Positions 26,053 to 35,759 of a DNA stretch of 64,000 bases are shown piece by piece. Position 1 is the stretch's first letter. Every line of letters begins with the position of its first letter. This DNA comes from JASHPR01 sp963844655 (GTDB lineage: Bacteria; Actinomycetota; Actinomycetes; Streptosporangiales; Streptosporangiaceae): contig CAWJPA010000003.1 of NCBI GenBank assembly GCA_963844655.1, forward strand, positions 496,001-560,000, read 5' to 3'. A model generated the notes under the pieces. That model was given only the letters and a program-made list of their open reading frames with translations, did no database searches and was not told the origin of the DNA. The translations under genes were made by a program, and so were the position numbers.

Positions 26053-26718
26053 ATGCCAGGCCGACCCGCATATGACGCCGCGACCAGCTACCGCCAGGCC
26101 ACCGCCGCCCTGGCCGAACGCGATCCGGTACTGCGCCGCCTGATCAGCGAGACAGGCCCGCCCGACGTCAGCGGGCCGACCGAGTCCCACCTCGCGGCCC
26201 TGGTCCGCGCGATCGTCTACCAGCAGCTGGCCGGCGCCGCGGCCGCGGCCATCCACGGGCGCCTGATCGCCGCGCTGGGCGGTGAGATCACCCCAGAGCG
26301 GCTGCTGGCGCTGTCCGACGAGACGCTCAGGTCGGTAGGCCTGTCCCGGGCCAAGGTCGCGTCCCTGCGGGACCTGGCGGCCAAGGTGGCAGACGGGACG
26401 GTCGTGCTCGACCCGGGCCGGCTGTGGGACGAGAGCGACGACGACGTGGTGGCGCGGCTCTCCACGGTGCGGGGCATCGGGCGCTGGACGTCGGAGATGT
26501 TCCTCATCTTCCAGCTCCAGCGCCTGGACGTGTGGCCGACCGGCGACCTCGGGGTCCGCAAGGGATACGGGCTGGCCTGGGGCATCCCCACGCCGACCGC
26601 GAAACAGCTCGAGCCGCTGGGCGATCCGTACCGGCCGTACCGGTCCGTGGTGGCCTGGTACTGCTGGCGCGCGGCCGAGCTGTACGGGGGCAGCGCGGAC
26701 AGCGCCCTGACCCGCTGA
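26053..26718 (+). CDS. DNA-3-methyladenine glycosylase II-like (HhH-GPD)
   Basis: A 221-residue base-excision glycosylase. The helix-hairpin-helix is STVRGIGRWTSEMFLIF, and the catalytic Asp follows in VWPTGDLGVRKG. The AIVYQQLAGAAAAAIHGRL segment is typical of AlkA-type enzymes. There is no iron-sulfur cluster motif. It excises alkylated bases. It is divergent from the GIY-YIG gene. Confidence 0.9.
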   Translation: MPGRPAYDAATSYRQATAALAERDPVLRRLISETGPPDVSGPTESHLAALVRAIVYQQLAGAAAAAIHGRLIAALGGEITPERLLALSDETLRSVGLSRAKVASLRDLAAKVADGTVVLDPGRLWDESDDDVVARLSTVRGIGRWTSEMFLIFQLQRLDVWPTGDLGVRKGYGLAWGIPTPTAKQLEPLGDPYRPYRSVVAWYCWRAAELYGGSADSALTR

Positions 26719-26729
26719 CCGCCTGCCCG

Positions 26730-27542
26730 CTACGCCGCGCCGCCGTGCGGCTCGATGCCGTGCTGGCGCAGCAGATCGCGCAGGACCTCGAGCTCGTCAC
26801 TCAGCGACGGCAGGTCCTGGTGCGTGCTGGCCCACTCCTCCTGGCGGGAGTCCATCTCGGCGAGCAGATCCCTTTCCCGGTCCCGGAGGGTCGCGGCGGC
26901 CTCGAACTCCTGGGCGCTGATGGCGTGCTCCTTGTCCCGGCGGACCTGCCTGATCTGCCGGTCCAGGTCGCGGACGTCCGGCCCGGTGCCCACGCGCTGC
27001 TCCAGCGCGGACAGGCGCGACTCCATCGCGTCGAGGCGCTCGATGACCTGGGCCAGCTGCTTGCGCTTCGGCCCGCCGGCCGGGCCGTGCTGCTTCGCGG
27101 GCTGCTCCGTCTCGTGCTGCCCGGTCAGCTGCTGGCGGACCGCGTCCAGGGTGGCGCCCAGGCCGATGAGCACCTCGGCGGCGGGCCCCTCGCCGGTGCG
27201 GATCAGGCCCAGCAGGATGTGCTCGGGTGCGACGTTATTGCTGCCGAGCTGCATGGCCTCGCGCATGGTCAGTTCCAGCGTCTTCTTGGCCCGCGGCGTG
27301 AACGGGACGTGCCCGGAGCGCGGCGGCTGCTGCCCCCGGCCGATGATCTCCTTGACCTGCTGGCGCACCACGTCCAGGCTGATGCTCAGCGACTGCAGCG
27401 CCTGCGCCGCTGGCCCGGTGTCCTCCAGCGTCAGGCCGAGCAGGATGTGCTCGGGACCGATGTAGTTGTGGTCGAGCATCCTCGCCTCCTCCTGAGCCAG
27501 GATCAGGACCCGCCGCGCCTGGTCGGTGAACCTCTCGAACAT
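26730..27542 (-). CDS. Clp N-domain protein with UVR-like coiled coil, no AAA modules
   Basis: A 270-residue protein. Residues 1-150 hold a double Clp N-terminal repeat like that of ClpC (MFERFTDQARRVLILAQEEAR, HNYIGPEHILLGL, NNVAPEHILLGL). A predicted coiled coil follows (QVIERLDAMESRLSALEQRV) with a UVR-like stretch, QIRQVRRDKEHAISAQEFEAAATLRDRERDL. The ATPase domains of ClpC are absent, so it may act as a stand-alone adaptor or competitor for Clp substrates. ATG 27542 gives the exact ClpC-type start; the upstream extension is not supported. Confidence 0.85.
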   Translation of the reverse strand: MFERFTDQARRVLILAQEEARMLDHNYIGPEHILLGLTLEDTGPAAQALQSLSISLDVVRQQVKEIIGRGQQPPRSGHVPFTPRAKKTLELTMREAMQLGSNNVAPEHILLGLIRTGEGPAAEVLIGLGATLDAVRQQLTGQHETEQPAKQHGPAGGPKRKQLAQVIERLDAMESRLSALEQRVGTGPDVRDLDRQIRQVRRDKEHAISAQEFEAAATLRDRERDLLAEMDSRQEEWASTHQDLPSLSDELEVLRDLLRQHGIEPHGGAA

Positions 27543-27734
27543 GTCCCCGTCGCCTCTCTCAGCCCGGTCCGGCTGCCAGCCGGTCGTGACAACACGATAC
27601 ATCTCGTTTGCTGTAGCTAGCACCCCTGACCAGGACGAGAATCACGCCGTCGGCGACCCCGAGTTCCTGCGCGCCCGCACCGCGGACGCCCGCAACGTCC
27701 GCTTCGTGGTCTGGCCTGCCGAGGGGCCGGGAGG

Positions 27735-28118
27735 TCAGGCCCCGTCGCGCTCCTTGGCGCTGCGCTCGACGCAGAACTCGTTGCCCTCGGGATCGGCCAT
27801 GGTCACCCAGCCGCTGCCGTCCGGCCGGCGCTGGTCGTCGACCACGGCCGCGCCGATGCTCAGCAGCCGCACGACTTCCTCATCCCGGGTGCGGGCGGTC
27901 GGCGTGAGGTCGAGGTGCATCCGGTTCTTGACCGACTTGCCCTCGGGAACGGGGATGAACAGCAGGCTGATCCCGCTGGTGGAGATGATCCGGCCTTCCG
28001 GGTCGCCGGGGTTGTTCGGGTCGTCCGGATCCTCCAGCCAGCCGGTGACCTTGCTCCAGAACAGGGCCTGGGTGTACGGGTCGGCGCAGTCAACGGTGAC
28101 GCTGCGGATATCGAACAT
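27735..28118 (-). CDS. VOC/glyoxalase-fold protein
   Basis: A 127-residue single vicinal-oxygen-chelate domain starting MFDIRSVTVDCADP, with MHLDLTP and a closing DPEGNEFCVE, the usual beta-alpha-beta-beta-beta landmarks and putative metal-site positions (His and final Glu). Actinobacterial members of this type are mostly of unknown function. It is 28 nt downstream of the MerR gene and likely co-transcribed. Confidence 0.85.
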   Translation of the reverse strand: MFDIRSVTVDCADPYTQALFWSKVTGWLEDPDDPNNPGDPEGRIISTSGISLLFIPVPEGKSVKNRMHLDLTPTARTRDEEVVRLLSIGAAVVDDQRRPDGSGWVTMADPEGNEFCVERSAKERDGA

Positions 28119-28146
28119 TCTGGCTGTCCTCACTGTGGGGGTCCGG

Positions 28147-28971
28147 TCAAAACGAGGGCGTGGTCTGGAACACCGGCCAGCAGATCTCGGTGCGGTGGCG
28201 GGACTCGTCGTCGGTGTCGAACGCCGAGACCAGGTACTGCTCGCGAATCGGGCCGTCCACCCCGATTTCGCGCTCCGCCACGTAGGTGCCCAGCGACCCG
28301 TAGGTCTGGTCCAGGTCGGCGACGGAGCCCTGGTGCACGGCCACGGCCAGCTCGGCCGAGGGGATGTCCAGCATCCTGGCCCGGCCGCGGAAGGCAATCT
28401 CGCCGACGACCGGGATGAAGCCGACGACCTCACCGACCTCGAGCTGGAAGAACTCGGCGGGGAACAGCACGGCCCGGGGCCCGGCTGCGAGCACGCCCGC
28501 CTCGGCCAGCGCCGCGTCGAGCTCGCGGAACGCCACGTGCCACCACATATCCAGGTCGGCCATGGCCACCTCACCGGAGATCGTGAGGGCCCGCACCGGG
28601 GCCACCGACCGCTGCTCAACCGCGACCGGCGCGGGCGGCCGGTCCAGCAGTAACCGCAGCGAGGCGACGACGGACTGGGTCGCGGCCAGGTCCGACTCCA
28701 TCCGCTTCAGGTGCGCGACGATCACCTGGTTGCGGGCTTCGACGTCCGGAGCCCGCAGCACCTCCTTAATCTCGTCGATCGGCATGCCGAGGTCCCGGAA
28801 CCTGCGGATCACCTGGGCGACCGGCACCTGGGACGGCTCGTAGAACCGGTAGCCGGACGCCGGGTCGATCTCGGCCGGCTCGAGCAGCCCCACGTCGTGG
28901 TAGTGCCGGAGCGCCTTCACGCTCAGGTGGGTCATCCGGGAGAAGTCACCAATGGGCAGTCGCACCCGCAT
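28147..28971 (-). CDS. MerR-family regulator with GyrI-like effector domain
   Basis: A 274-residue regulator. The MerR helix-turn-helix is IGDFSRMTHLSVKALRHYHDVGLLEPAEIDPASGYRFYE, followed by the dimerisation helix and a C-terminal GyrI/SRPBCC-like effector-binding domain from about residue 120. This is the BmrR/TipA-like layout that senses drugs or lipophilic compounds. It sits between a VOC gene and an MFS gene on the same strand, so control of a drug efflux pump is a plausible inference. Start ATG 28971. Confidence 0.88.
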   Translation of the reverse strand: MRVRLPIGDFSRMTHLSVKALRHYHDVGLLEPAEIDPASGYRFYEPSQVPVAQVIRRFRDLGMPIDEIKEVLRAPDVEARNQVIVAHLKRMESDLAATQSVVASLRLLLDRPPAPVAVEQRSVAPVRALTISGEVAMADLDMWWHVAFRELDAALAEAGVLAAGPRAVLFPAEFFQLEVGEVVGFIPVVGEIAFRGRARMLDIPSAELAVAVHQGSVADLDQTYGSLGTYVAEREIGVDGPIREQYLVSAFDTDDESRHRTEICWPVFQTTPSF

Positions 28972-29057
28972 GGCAGAGATTCTCGACCCCAGGCCGGCGG
29001 CTGCGTCAAACCTGCTGGCCGGCGGCCGCTGGCGTGTCGCCATCACCGCACCGTTCG

Positions 29058-30351
29058 CTAGCGCGGCGCGGCACCCGGGCGGGGGGTCAGCCGGGCGGCG
29101 TCCGGCAGCCTCCGCTCCAGCGCCAGCGCCGACACCCCGGCCGCCACGGCGACCGCGGCGGCGGTGAGGAACGCGGCCGCCGGCGAGAGGCTGAGCAGCT
29201 GAATGCCCAGCGTCGGCGCGGCCGCCAGGCCGATCCACCAGGACAGCCCCATCGCCCCCATGTACCGGCCGCGCAGGCCCGCGGGGGCGAGATCGGCCAC
29301 GAGCGGCATCAGGGCCGTGGTGTAGCAGCATTCGCTGATCGCGACGGCGATCACCGCCACGGTCATCGCCGGATACGCCACGCCGGCCCGGGGACCCGCG
29401 GCGAGCACGAGCAGGCAGGCGCCGACGAAGATCGCCGCGGCGAGCGCGATCAGCACGGCCCGGCGGCGCCCCTCGGCAAGCCGGGCGATCGGCAACTGGG
29501 CCACGGTGACCGTCGCGGCGTTGGCCAGCAGCAGCAACCCGATCAGCGGCGTGCTGATGCCGATCTCGTTCCTGGCGTACGGCGGCAGCAGCCAGGTGAA
29601 CACACCCCAGCCCACCGCGATCATCGCCACGTTCGTGACCGCGAGGTGGACGAAGGCCCGGTCCCTGAGAACGAGCCGGTACCCGCCGGCGGCCGGTTGC
29701 GGGCGCGCGCCGTCGCGCACGACGGCGATCAGGACTCCCACGTACACCAGGTAGGTAATGGCGTTGGCCAGGAACAGGGCCACGAAGCCGGTCAGGCCGT
29801 ACACCGCGACCAGGCCGCCGAGGGCACCGCCGATCCCGATCCCGGCGTTCCCGGCCGCGCGCGAGACCCCGGTGGCACGATGCCGCAGGCTGGCCGGGGC
29901 GAGCGTGGCCAGCAGCGTCGACTGGCCCGAGTTCAGCGCGCCGTTCCCGGCTCCCGCGCAGGCCGCGGCCGCCAGCGCCTGGGCCGGCGAGCGGGCGAAG
30001 GCCAGGCCCGCGTACCCGGCGGCGAGCGTGCCTCCTGCGGCGGCCGTGATGGCGCGGGCCCCGAACCGGTCGATGACCGGTCCGGCCAGGGGCGCGGTGA
30101 CGACCGCGACGCCGGTGATCGCGCCCACCACCAGGCCCGCCACGCCCAGGCTGAAACCCCCGGCCGTTGTGCAGGTAGATGACCTCGAACGGCAGCACGG
30201 CCCCGTAGCCGAGCATGTTCAGGAAGATCCCGGCCTCGACAATCCACAGCTCACGGGACAGGCCGAGGCCGAGACGGCTCGCCACGCGCCCGCGCCCGCC
30301 CGGGTGCGGCACCGCAGCCGCGTCGGGCCGCCGGGCGGGCATATCGGTCAT
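29058..30351 (-). pseudogene. MFS transporter, apparently frameshifted near its first helices
   Basis: The N-terminal part (MTDMPARRPDAA to GAVLPFEVIYLHNGRGF) reads in one frame from 30351. The remaining ~360 residues read in the next frame, from about 30157 to a stop at 29058, as typical MFS helices (GLVVGAITGVAVV, PLAGPVIDRFGAR). Deleting one G from the run of five (CCCCC on the plus strand near 30156-30161) restores a continuous ~430-residue, 12-helix transporter. It could be a true mutation or an assembly error. Family resemblance is to drug-efflux type MFS proteins. Confidence 0.8.
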
Positions 30352-30404
30352 GCCCGGGATCCTGCACCCTCCCGCTACCGGAGGGTCAAGAACGGGCCTC
30401 CCGG

Positions 30405-32813
30405 TCACTCGGTGCGGAGCAGACGGCCGGGGTTGGACCGCGCGGCGAACAGGGCCGGCCCGGCGGCGAGCAGGTTGGCCGCGGCGAGCACGCCCGCGGC
30501 GAGCACGGCCAGCAGCCCGGGCTGCACCACCGGCACCGGCACCACGCCGAAGTTCGTGGCGAACACCCGCCAGAGCACCCGGCCGACCGCGATGCCGATC
30601 GGCATCCCGACCACGATCCCGACCAGCGCGACGGTCGTGGCCTGCCAGCAGACCGCCGCGCCGACCTGGCGGCGGACGAACCCGAGCGACTTCAGCAGCC
30701 CGGTCTCCCGGCGCCGCCTGGCCACGCTGACCAGCAGCAGGTGCACCATGGTTGCGGCGCCGAACAGCGACAGGGCCACCCCGAACAGCAGCGGGAAGTT
30801 GACCGACTCCCCGAAGTTGACCAGCACGGTCGGCTTGGCGGGCCGGGTGGTGAGGTCAGGGTACTGGCGGATATGCCGGGCCAGCGCCGCCCGCCCGGCC
30901 GGCCCCGGCGCGGCGCGGACCAGCACGACGGTCGCTATGCCGCGCCGGACCGAGCGCTGGCACGCGGGCTGGCCGGGTCCTGGCGGGCACTGGGCATGGA
31001 TGAACGCGCTGGTGGTCATCACGGCCCCGTTGCCCAGGCCGCCGGTGCCGGCGTTCAGGGACGCCCGGCCGATCACGTGGAACCTGGTCACATGCGGCGC
31101 CCCCGCGGGATCGGCGACCGTGACCCGGACCGTTCCGCCCAGCGAGGCTCCGGTGGCCCGCATCGTGGCCACGCCGAGCATGATGTCCCGGTCGCCGCGG
31201 GGCAGGCGGCCGTCCACGGCCGACAGCAGGGCCGGACCCCGGACCGGGGTCATCACCACCGTGCGGACATGCCTGCCGTTGACGTTGACCTCGACGAACG
31301 CGCCCAGCGTTATCTGCCTGATCGCAGGGTCCCTGCGCAGGCTGGCCAGCAGCGGCCCGGTGACCCGCGCCTGGGATCCGGGCAGCCCGTTGCTGGCGAA
31401 GTAGGCCTGGAAAGGTGCACCGTACAGCGCGGGCGAGGACACCAGGTGCGTCAGGCTGGCGCCGAACACGGCGGTCGCGCACAGCGCCGCCACCGCCATC
31501 ACCGTGCCGAGCAGCGCCGTACCCACCGGCTGCCCATCCCGGCCCCGTTCGAGCGCATGCCGGATCCCCACCAGCGCGGTGGCCGGCAGCCGGGCCACGG
31601 CGGCGGCGCGGCCCACCGCGACCACCAGTGGCGTCGACGGCCCGGGGTGACCGCGCAGCATCCGGGCCTGGCGCACCGCTGGCCAGGCCGACACTGTGAT
31701 CACGGCGGCCACCACGGCCAGCGCTCCCAGTGACAGGGCGACGGGGTCGGCGGACATCGCGCCCGGCGACCGGACCGCGACCCGGGCCTCGCCCACCGGT
31801 GTCAGCGGAGACATCAGCACCGCCAGCAGCACCGCCCCGGCGGCGCCCGTTACGCCGATGAGCAGCGCCCGGGCCAGGGCGGCCGCCGTGAGCTCGCGGG
31901 GCCGCACGCCAAGCGCCGACAGGGCCGGGTGATCGGCCCGCTCGGTACCCGCCTGCCGGGCCGTCGCCTGCGCGATCACCGCCAGGGCGGCCAGGGCGGC
32001 CAGGCCCGCCAGCACGTACCAGCCGATGACCTGCGGCCGGATCGACCCCTCCACCGCGCCTGCGGCGGCATCCAGGTCGTAGGTCCCGTACACGTGCAGG
32101 GACCGGGACCGGCTGTCCAGGCCGGCGATGTCGGCACCCCCGCGGGCGAGCCGCACGTAATAGGTGGATTGCAGCGCCGCCCGGTGGCGGACCGCCGCGG
32201 CGAACGCCGTGGTGGCGTAGAGGTCGTAGTGCGGGCTGGCCCCGGACGGGAACTCGCTCTCGGAGGCCACGATGCCCACCACCCGCAGCGCCGGGTTCAT
32301 GGCGGGCGACAGGTCCGGGGCTCCCCCGCTCAGCTGCGCCAGGCTGGCCACCTGGGTGCGGATCACCGAGCCGACGCGCACGCCGTTGTCCTTGGCCAGC
32401 GTGAACGACGCCAGGACCTCATCGGGGTTGGACTGGTCGGGCATCCGCCCGGACAGGAGGGCCACCATCCGGGGCAGCTCCCGCGGCGGCACCTCGTTGA
32501 TCAGCAGGAGGTCGGTATCGATCGGCGTGCGGCAGGACGCGCACTGGAGCTTGCCGGGGAAGGCGGCGGGCACCGGGACCGCCGCGGCGACGTGGTGCAG
32601 CCGGGCCAGCTGCGGCAGCGGCTGGCCGCTGTACACGATGACGTCGTACCCGTGACTGGCCACGAACTGGGGGAATGCGGCCGCCGTCCGGCGTGCGGCC
32701 ACGGCTGTGGCCAGGACGAACCCACCCGCCACGGCCGTGAGCACGCTGAGCGCCAGCCACGACTTCCAGTACTGCCGGGACCGGCCCCGGAGCAGCATCG
32801 CGACAGCGCGCAC
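30405..32813 (-). CDS. FtsX-like ABC transporter permease (MacB type)
   Basis: An 802-residue protein: one N-terminal helix (about 20-40), a large external domain with a CASC pair, then blocks of three, a further single helix with a second external domain, and three final helices with the FtsX motif FGVALSLFGAATMVHLLL...RRRETGLLKSLGFVRRQVG. The duplicated layout matches MacB/LolE-like permeases that move lipids or peptides or shape the envelope. No ATPase gene is adjacent, so its partner is encoded elsewhere. Start ATG 32813. Confidence 0.85.
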   Translation of the reverse strand: MRAVAMLLRGRSRQYWKSWLALSVLTAVAGGFVLATAVAARRTAAAFPQFVASHGYDVIVYSGQPLPQLARLHHVAAAVPVPAAFPGKLQCASCRTPIDTDLLLINEVPPRELPRMVALLSGRMPDQSNPDEVLASFTLAKDNGVRVGSVIRTQVASLAQLSGGAPDLSPAMNPALRVVGIVASESEFPSGASPHYDLYATTAFAAAVRHRAALQSTYYVRLARGGADIAGLDSRSRSLHVYGTYDLDAAAGAVEGSIRPQVIGWYVLAGLAALAALAVIAQATARQAGTERADHPALSALGVRPRELTAAALARALLIGVTGAAGAVLLAVLMSPLTPVGEARVAVRSPGAMSADPVALSLGALAVVAAVITVSAWPAVRQARMLRGHPGPSTPLVVAVGRAAAVARLPATALVGIRHALERGRDGQPVGTALLGTVMAVAALCATAVFGASLTHLVSSPALYGAPFQAYFASNGLPGSQARVTGPLLASLRRDPAIRQITLGAFVEVNVNGRHVRTVVMTPVRGPALLSAVDGRLPRGDRDIMLGVATMRATGASLGGTVRVTVADPAGAPHVTRFHVIGRASLNAGTGGLGNGAVMTTSAFIHAQCPPGPGQPACQRSVRRGIATVVLVRAAPGPAGRAALARHIRQYPDLTTRPAKPTVLVNFGESVNFPLLFGVALSLFGAATMVHLLLVSVARRRRETGLLKSLGFVRRQVGAAVCWQATTVALVGIVVGMPIGIAVGRVLWRVFATNFGVVPVPVVQPGLLAVLAAGVLAAANLLAAGPALFAARSNPGRLLRTE

Positions 32814-33300
32814 AGCAGTCTCCCCTCTGCCGCCGTCCCAGCATCACGCACCGCCACGCGGATCGCCAGGTAGTCAGCCACCACCGGATCGTCGTGTTAG
32901 CACCATCGCGGTCAACCCGGGCGCTGAGGTGCGCTTGAACCTGCGTGCGAGCCGAATCCGAACATTCCAAGGGGCGACTACTCCCTCACGGACGAGCCCC
33001 CGGCCGCCGGCGCCTTGGCGGCCGACTAGCGTATTCGGCGATAGAGCCAGATCAGATTCGGTTCTTCGAATACGCGTTCAGGTCATTGGCTGGATGGTGG
33101 GGCAGTGACCACGAGGGGATGCGTAATGGCTCATGAGGGCGTCCAAGCCCGCACAGATCAGGAGTTCGCCGGACAGATGCGGTCACCGGCGGCTAGCGTC
33201 GCCTAGGTCAGGCGCTCTGCGGTCTCGTTTCCGCCCCTGCCCCCGGCTGACACCTTGCTCCGTATCAGTGAGCGCGTTTCTCTGCCCGGGGAAGGTGCCA
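32814..33300. other. Intergenic stretch, no confident gene
   Basis: This 487-bp divergent gap shows no conserved family in any frame. A 63-codon frame (32945-33136) and a 26-codon frame (33126-33206) with a GAGGGG sequence upstream exist, but neither resembles a known protein. I looked for a c-di-AMP (ydaO-type) riboswitch, which often precedes NlpC/P60 genes in actinobacteria, and saw no match to its conserved blocks. Confidence 0.4.
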
Positions 33301-33786
33301 TTGTCTGGCATCCGCCGCACTCTGCTGACCCTGCCCGCCGTGGTGGCCATCGTGGCCGCCCTGAGTTTCACCGCCGCCGGCCCGGCCCTCGCCGCGCCGG
33401 CTCATTCCGTTCAGAAGGCCGCAGCATCGAAAGTCGTGCTGCCGACCCGGATTCGCGCCCTCAACTGGGCCAAGACCCAGTACGGCAAGCCCTACATCTT
33501 CGGCGGCACCGGGCCCCGCGGCTATGACTGCTCCGGCCTGGTCATGATGGCCTACCGGCACGCCGGGATCTCCCTGCCGCGCACCACCTACCAGATGCTG
33601 GCCAGCAAGCACCTAGTGCGGGTCGCCCACCCGCTCAAGGGCGATCTGGCGTTCTACGGCAGCGGGCATGTGGAGATGTATGCGCACGGCAGCTGGACCT
33701 ACGGCGCGCACTCGTCGGGGACGATCATCGGCTGGATCCAGTTCGGCCCGTGGTGGCATCCGACCGCTTACTACCGGGTCCGCTGA
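33301..33786 (+). CDS. Secreted NlpC/P60 peptidoglycan endopeptidase
   Basis: About 161 residues from TTG 33301, preceded by GGGGAAGG. A signal peptide (GIRRTLLTLPAVVAIVAALSF...AGPALAAPA) is followed directly by the NlpC/P60 domain. The catalytic cysteine is in YDCSGLVMMAYRHAG and the histidine in GSGHVEMYAHG. Such enzymes cut D-Glu to diamino acid bonds in stem peptides. There is no substrate-targeting domain. Further upstream in-frame starts would spoil the signal peptide. Confidence 0.88.
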   Translation: MSGIRRTLLTLPAVVAIVAALSFTAAGPALAAPAHSVQKAAASKVVLPTRIRALNWAKTQYGKPYIFGGTGPRGYDCSGLVMMAYRHAGISLPRTTYQMLASKHLVRVAHPLKGDLAFYGSGHVEMYAHGSWTYGAHSSGTIIGWIQFGPWWHPTAYYRVR

Positions 33787-33924
33787 TGCCGTAGAGACGG
33801 TCGCCAGCTCGCCGGTGCCGGGCCAGCGGTAAACCGGTGGGCTGGTGGCGATGAGGAACCGGATAGCCCTGCTAGCCGCGCCGGGCGTAGACCGCCGTAC
33901 CGTTGCGTCTGAGAGGAGGACGTG

Positions 33925-34305
33925 ATGTCTGACGCGATCTCGTTCGGCTCTGTCGCGCTCGACTGCCCGGATGCCGGGAAGCTGGCTGATTTCTACGCCG
34001 AGATCACCGGCGGGAAGGTGACGTTCCGGCACGAGTCCTGGGCCACGCTGCGGTGCCCGGGCGGGCGGATCGACTTCCAGACCGCTGCCGACTACACCCC
34101 GCCGAGCTGGCCGGACCCGGCCACGCCGATGCAGATGCACCTGGACTTCGACGTCGATGACCTGGACGCCACCGAGGCGCGGGTGCTGGCCGCGGGCGCG
34201 ACGAGGTACGACGTCCCGCCCGGCGACCACTGGCGCGTGTACGCCGACCCGGCCGGTCACCCGTTCTGCCTTACGACCGAGGACGTCCCGGAGGACGACT
34301 ACTGA
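33925..34305 (+). CDS. VOC/glyoxalase-like protein
   Basis: A 126-residue VOC-fold protein starting MSDAISFGSVALDCPD, with MQMHLDFDVDDL and the end DPAGHPFCLT. The metal-type His and Glu positions are partly altered, so enzymatic activity is uncertain. ATG 33925 lies six nt after GAGAGGAGG and is preferred to the GTG three nt before it. Confidence 0.85.
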   Translation: MSDAISFGSVALDCPDAGKLADFYAEITGGKVTFRHESWATLRCPGGRIDFQTAADYTPPSWPDPATPMQMHLDFDVDDLDATEARVLAAGATRYDVPPGDHWRVYADPAGHPFCLTTEDVPEDDY

Positions 34306-34385
34306 CCCGCCATTCCCCCGGTAGAACTGTTCACCTGGGTGGTCCAGAATCGGGCTCAGTGCTGCCGAAGGGAACGGGGAATCAC

Positions 34386-35759
34386 ATGCCCGAGCCGAAC
34401 CGCTTTCTCCAGGGGTCATTTGCGCCCGTGACCGAGGAGGTCACCGCGTTTGACCTGCCGGTCACCGGGCAGCTGCCCGCCGAGCTGAACGGCCGTTACC
34501 TGCGCAACGGGCCGAACCCGCTGGGCCTGGACGACCCGAACTACCACTGGTTCCTGGGTGCGGGCATGGTGCACGGCGTGCGGCTGCGGGACGGCAAGGC
34601 CGAGTGGTACCGCAACCGCTGGGTCCGGTCCCAGGCCGTCGCCGCCGCGCACCACGAGCAATGGCCGGGCGGGCCGGTGCACGAGAAGATGGACTTCGCC
34701 GCGAACACGCACATCATCTCCCACGGCGGGCGCACCCTGGCCACCGTGGAGGCTGGCCCGCTGCCGTATGAGCTGTCCGATGAGCTGGACACCATCGGAC
34801 CGTGCGACTTCGGCGGCACCCTGCCCGGCGGCTTCGCCGCGCACACCAAGCTGGACCACCAGACCGGGGAACTGCACGCGATCGCGTACTACTGGGCCTG
34901 GGATCACGTCCAGCACGTCATCATCGACCCGGCGGGCAAGGTCACCCGCACCACCGACATCCCCGTGACCGACGGCCCGATGATGCACGACTTCGCGCTC
35001 ACCGCCCGCTATGTGGTCCTGCTGGACCTGCCGGTGACGTTCAGCCTGAACGCGGTCACCCAGGGCAAGGAACTGCCGTACGTGTGGAACGAGGAGCACC
35101 AGGCCCGCGTCGGCCTGCTGCCCCGGGACGGCAGCGCCAATGTTCGCTGGATTGAGATCGACCCGTGCTGGGTGTTCCACTGCCTCAACGCCTACGACGA
35201 CGACAGCGGCAAGGTCGTGGTGGACCTGTGCCAGTACAACGAGGCCTTCGACGTGTCCACGCTGTGGGCCGCGCACGGGCCGGTGACGCTGGACCGGTGG
35301 ACCATCGACCCGGCGGCGGGCACGGTCACCCAGCACCGGCTGGATGACCGCGGGCAGGAGTTCCCGCGGGTCGACGACCGCATCATCTCCCGGCCGCACC
35401 GCTACGGCTACAGCGCGGTGATCGGCGAGGTCAACCAGGCCATCACGGCCACCGGTGACTTCACCGACGACGCGTTCACCAACGCGCTGCTGCGCCACGA
35501 CCTGGCCCACGGCACAGTCGAGGCCCACGAGTTCGGCCGGGATGCCACCGTCGGCGAGGGTGTGTTCGCCCCCGCCGGCCCGGACGCCGCCGAGGACGAC
35601 GGCTACGTCATGGCCTTCGTGCACAACCCCGAGCGAAGCGCCTCTGACCTGGTCGTCCTCGCCGCGCAGGACTTCACCGCCGACCCGGTTGCCCGCGTCC
35701 ACCTGCCCGCCCACATCCCACTGGGCTTCCATGGCAGCTGGATTCCCGACCACCCCTAG
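34386..35759 (+). CDS. Carotenoid cleavage oxygenase family protein
   Basis: A 457-residue RPE65-like enzyme. The family opening GRYLRNGPNPLG is clear, and the four iron-ligand histidines can be placed in AAHTKLDH, MMHDFALT, VFHCLNAYDD and the terminal GFHGSW. It would cleave double bonds in carotenoids or in stilbene- or lignin-type phenylpropenes by non-haem iron dioxygen chemistry. No carotenoid synthesis genes are nearby, so the substrate is open. ATG 34386 is chosen over the upstream frame start at 34359. Confidence 0.9.
   Translation: MPEPNRFLQGSFAPVTEEVTAFDLPVTGQLPAELNGRYLRNGPNPLGLDDPNYHWFLGAGMVHGVRLRDGKAEWYRNRWVRSQAVAAAHHEQWPGGPVHEKMDFAANTHIISHGGRTLATVEAGPLPYELSDELDTIGPCDFGGTLPGGFAAHTKLDHQTGELHAIAYYWAWDHVQHVIIDPAGKVTRTTDIPVTDGPMMHDFALTARYVVLLDLPVTFSLNAVTQGKELPYVWNEEHQARVGLLPRDGSANVRWIEIDPCWVFHCLNAYDDDSGKVVVDLCQYNEAFDVSTLWAAHGPVTLDRWTIDPAAGTVTQHRLDDRGQEFPRVDDRIISRPHRYGYSAVIGEVNQAITATGDFTDDAFTNALLRHDLAHGTVEAHEFGRDATVGEGVFAPAGPDAAEDDGYVMAFVHNPERSASDLVVLAAQDFTADPVARVHLPAHIPLGFHGSWIPDHP

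Noticed and set aside
28972..30408. 753-codon frame joining the MerR gene with an upstream protein
   Set aside because: The upstream part is only the first ~65 residues of the MFS protein followed by out-of-frame nonsense; MerR begins at 28971.
33133..33300. Longer start for the NlpC/P60 gene and a riboswitch in its leader
   Set aside because: Extension would bury the signal peptide, and no conserved ydaO-type blocks are visible.
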